From positions 1 through 64,000 of the IMG/VR virus record IMGVR_UViG_3300047476_001657: a DNA stretch of 64,000 nt. One strand, given 5' to 3'. Below, piece after piece: positions 62,415 to 64,000 of this stretch. The translations under genes and the position numbers were made by a program. The first letter of the stretch is position 1, and each line of letters opens with the position of its first letter. A model generated the notes under the pieces. That model saw only the letters and a program-made list of their open reading frames with translations, had not been told where the DNA came from and made no database searches. Source of the DNA: a virus.

Positions 62415-63140
62415 TTATGTGGTAATGATATTACAACAATCACAACCATTTATGGTCAAATTTGATAATGAAAAAGTATGTATCCCATCCCCAACGTAAC
62501 AATCAACGAAATCATTTTTATAAAGTGTTGTTGTAGTTATTAAACTAAATGAATCACCGAAATTGTAATTAATACTTGGCCAAGTTTCGTTGAATGTTTC
62601 TAAAAATAACGTTTGACCTTGACAACCAGGTATCGGATTATATGTTGAACCAGTTGTTATCCCACTTGTTGAAGCCGAAAGTATTGTTGAATTAATACTA
62701 AGTTGAGAAACAGATGTTGTCGTTGTTGAACTAAAATTTGGGGACGACTTAGTAAGGAAAGAATGATTTAGAGTAAAGTTTAAATTTATATTATTAACCA
62801 AACTCGGAAATACATTCAAAGTGGTTAAATATTCTGTTGTTGTTTCTGATGGTGATGAACTTATAACATTAGATGTCGTATTCAAATAGACTTGATATGT
62901 TACAGAATCTTGTGGTTGTTGTAAAGTAACAACGTTAGTTGTAGTTTCACCCGATATATCATTTACTATAACAACATAATTTCCTTCACATAAATTTGAG
63001 TAAATTGGGAAACTATTAAAAGTTAATCCATTATCTATTGAGTACGAATAAGGTGGATTCCCACCTGACGAGTAAATAGTTAAACCCCCATCACATCCAC
63101 ATATTGTTTGATTTGTTGTTATGTTTGTTACTAATGCCAT
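62415..63140 (-). CDS. Short fibre-like protein with an SprB-type repeat
   Basis: 241 residues. Residues about 10-75 form one SprB-type unit (CGCDGGLTIYSSGGNPPYSY then SIDNGLTFNSF and LCEGNYVVIVNDISG). A Ser/Thr-rich middle follows (SPSETTTEYLTTLNVFPS, TSVSQLSINSTILSAST). The C-terminal part (CQGQTLFLETFNETWPSINY, ending NLTINGCDCCNIITT) has a Cys-rich end. No signal peptide, so again a particle protein. It starts 10 bases after the neighbouring upstream gene's stop, so both are on one transcript; the 26-base gap after it holds the motif for the next gene. Confidence 0.68.
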   Translation of the reverse strand: MALVTNITTNQTICGCDGGLTIYSSGGNPPYSYSIDNGLTFNSFPIYSNLCEGNYVVIVNDISGETTTNVVTLQQPQDSVTYQVYLNTTSNVISSSPSETTTEYLTTLNVFPSLVNNINLNFTLNHSFLTKSSPNFSSTTTTSVSQLSINSTILSASTSGITTGSTYNPIPGCQGQTLFLETFNETWPSINYNFGDSFSLITTTTLYKNDFVDCYVGDGIHTFSLSNLTINGCDCCNIITT

Positions 63141-63150
63141 ATATTATTTT

Positions 63151-64000
63151 TTATACACCTGTATCACCAACAATATTCCAATTATAAGGTGGTGATGTTA
63201 ATATTGCTCTTGCTGCTCCAGCACCGATTATACTATATGTCAATCCTTGAACCCCAAGATTCACATTTGATTGTAAACTTGGTAAAACTGACCAATTCAC
63301 TAATAAATTATCGTAATTTGTTTGACTCATACTAGTGTTGTCTAACATTTTACTCATGTTTGTTACATTTGATACATCCCAACTACTTATGTCATCGTCA
63401 AAAGAAGTACAACCTAAAAAAGTGCTAAACAAACTAGTTGTTGATGACAAATCCCAACTAGAAATATTATTAATAGTCGTTAAAGAAATACAATTTTGGA
63501 ATGTATTTCTTAACCCAACAGAAATTATAGGAGTATCAATTACTGTATTTAAGGTAAGATTCCTACAACCCCAGAAACCACCAGTTGATAAAACAAAACA
63601 ACCACCCCATTGATTCACTGATAATATTTTTGTGATGTCCCCAACACCGTTAAATGCCCATTCCCCTAGATTACCATATATTTTTATAGTATATACACCA
63701 GGTATTGAATAAGTATGAATAGGATAAGATGGGAATGTTGTTATATTTTCAGTTACACCATCACCCCAATCAACAATACAATTTCTTGTTGTTGAATATG
63801 GTAAAGGTAATTTAATTTGATTAGCATTTGTTGTTATATTTGGTTTTACCTTAGTAGTATCCCATACACTTTCAAAATAAGTTGATGGGGAACAAGAAAT
63901 TGGTAAAAATGGTGTACTTGTTGGAGTCGGTGTTGGTGAAAAACTTGGTGTTGGGGTACAAGAGCCTTCACTTACTGAATTTAAAACTTGTACTGATCCA
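63151..64000 (-). CDS. BspA/DUF285-type fibre protein, 5' end outside the window
   Basis: The frame is open from the right edge (codon phase starting at 63999) to the stop at 63151, 282 codons; an ATG at 63618 lies inside a conserved domain and is not the true start. Order from the edge: a Pro-Thr linker (CTPTPSFSPTPTPTSTP), a PKD-like BspA head (TYFESVWDTTKVKP, VDWGDGVTENITTF, HTYSIPGVYTIKIYGNLGEW), then DUF285-type leucine-rich-like repeats (FQNCISLTTINNISSWDLSS, FLGCTSFDDDISSWDVSNVT, NMSKMLDNTS). These repeats occur in surface proteins of Bacteroidota, mycoplasmas and their phages. The likely role is host or surface binding. Confidence 0.82.
   Translation of the reverse strand, partial: GSVQVLNSVSEGSCTPTPSFSPTPTPTSTPFLPISCSPSTYFESVWDTTKVKPNITTNANQIKLPLPYSTTRNCIVDWGDGVTENITTFPSYPIHTYSIPGVYTIKIYGNLGEWAFNGVGDITKILSVNQWGGCFVLSTGGFWGCRNLTLNTVIDTPIISVGLRNTFQNCISLTTINNISSWDLSSTTSLFSTFLGCTSFDDDISSWDVSNVTNMSKMLDNTSMSQTNYDNLLVNWSVLPSLQSNVNLGVQGLTYSIIGAGAARAILTSPPYNWNIVGDTGV

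Noticed and set aside
63335-63613. Rightward open frame of 92 codons
   Set aside because: Antisense to the DUF285 repeats of the edge gene; no sensible protein pattern.
1-64000. tRNA genes
   Set aside because: No intergenic stretch is long enough and structured enough for a cloverleaf that I could see; a dedicated tRNA search would be needed to exclude one overlapping a gene end.

Overview
The window is part of a large, strictly lytic-looking, T4-type contractile-tailed phage genome. It is very AT-rich and densely packed, with no intergenic stretch over 300 bases. The evidence is a chain of T4-like proteins: a neck-like protein, a gp15-like tail terminator, tail sheath (gp18), tail tube (gp19), gp26/gp51-like proteins, a tape measure, gp53-, gp25- and gp6-like baseplate proteins, gp32-like SSB, UvsX, a T4 RNase H-like nuclease, a gp41-like helicase and NrdA/NrdB. 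The host is probably a member of the Bacteroidota (flavobacterium-like). I infer this from SprB-type adhesin repeats, PKD-like and BspA/DUF285-type domains in the fibre genes, low GC, and start codons preceded by A-rich DNA without a clear Shine-Dalgarno sequence. Terminase, portal and major capsid are not in this window.

Layout. (1) Positions 1-8123: an edge-truncated repeat protein (+), then a leftward block. This block holds a 92-aa tagged protein, a small beta protein, a zinc metalloprotease, a neck-like protein, a 911-aa multidomain protein that starts with a complete Mn-type superoxide dismutase, and an SNF2 helicase. (2) 8171-30476 (+): tail-tube/sheath module, tape measure and giant central baseplate proteins, with a HAD-like enzyme inserted and a small antisense ribbon-helix-helix gene. 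(3) 30516-40689 (+): two small proteins followed by the replication/nucleotide cassette (gp32, UvsX, cytosine methyltransferase, 5'-3' exonuclease, DnaB-type helicase, NrdB, NrdA). (4) 40771-58479 (+): outer baseplate and fibre module (gp25, gp6, a 1766-aa protein with a membrane-like segment, and others), ending in a seven-repeat SprB-like fibre. (5) 58513-64000 (-): a RuvC-like resolvase and three host-interaction proteins with Pro-Thr linkers, SprB and BspA-type domains. The last one runs off the window.

Two genome-wide signals stand out. First, an oriented octamer ATATTTAT (or NTATTTAT) lies just upstream of most structural transcription units on both strands, and is absent before the gp32, UvsX, Nrd and SNF2 genes (the DnaB-type helicase is an exception). 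It is a candidate late promoter element. Second, a short tag of the form (L/I)-T-E followed by an amphipathic helix occurs at the N-termini of several non-tail proteins. It recurs at each domain junction of the SOD-nuclease protein. The tag resembles the sites cut by the T4 prohead protease. This suggests a set of enzymes (SOD, nuclease, metalloprotease) packaged in the head and released from a polyprotein by maturation proteolysis. I consider that the most novel candidate system here; it is an inference from sequence pattern only.
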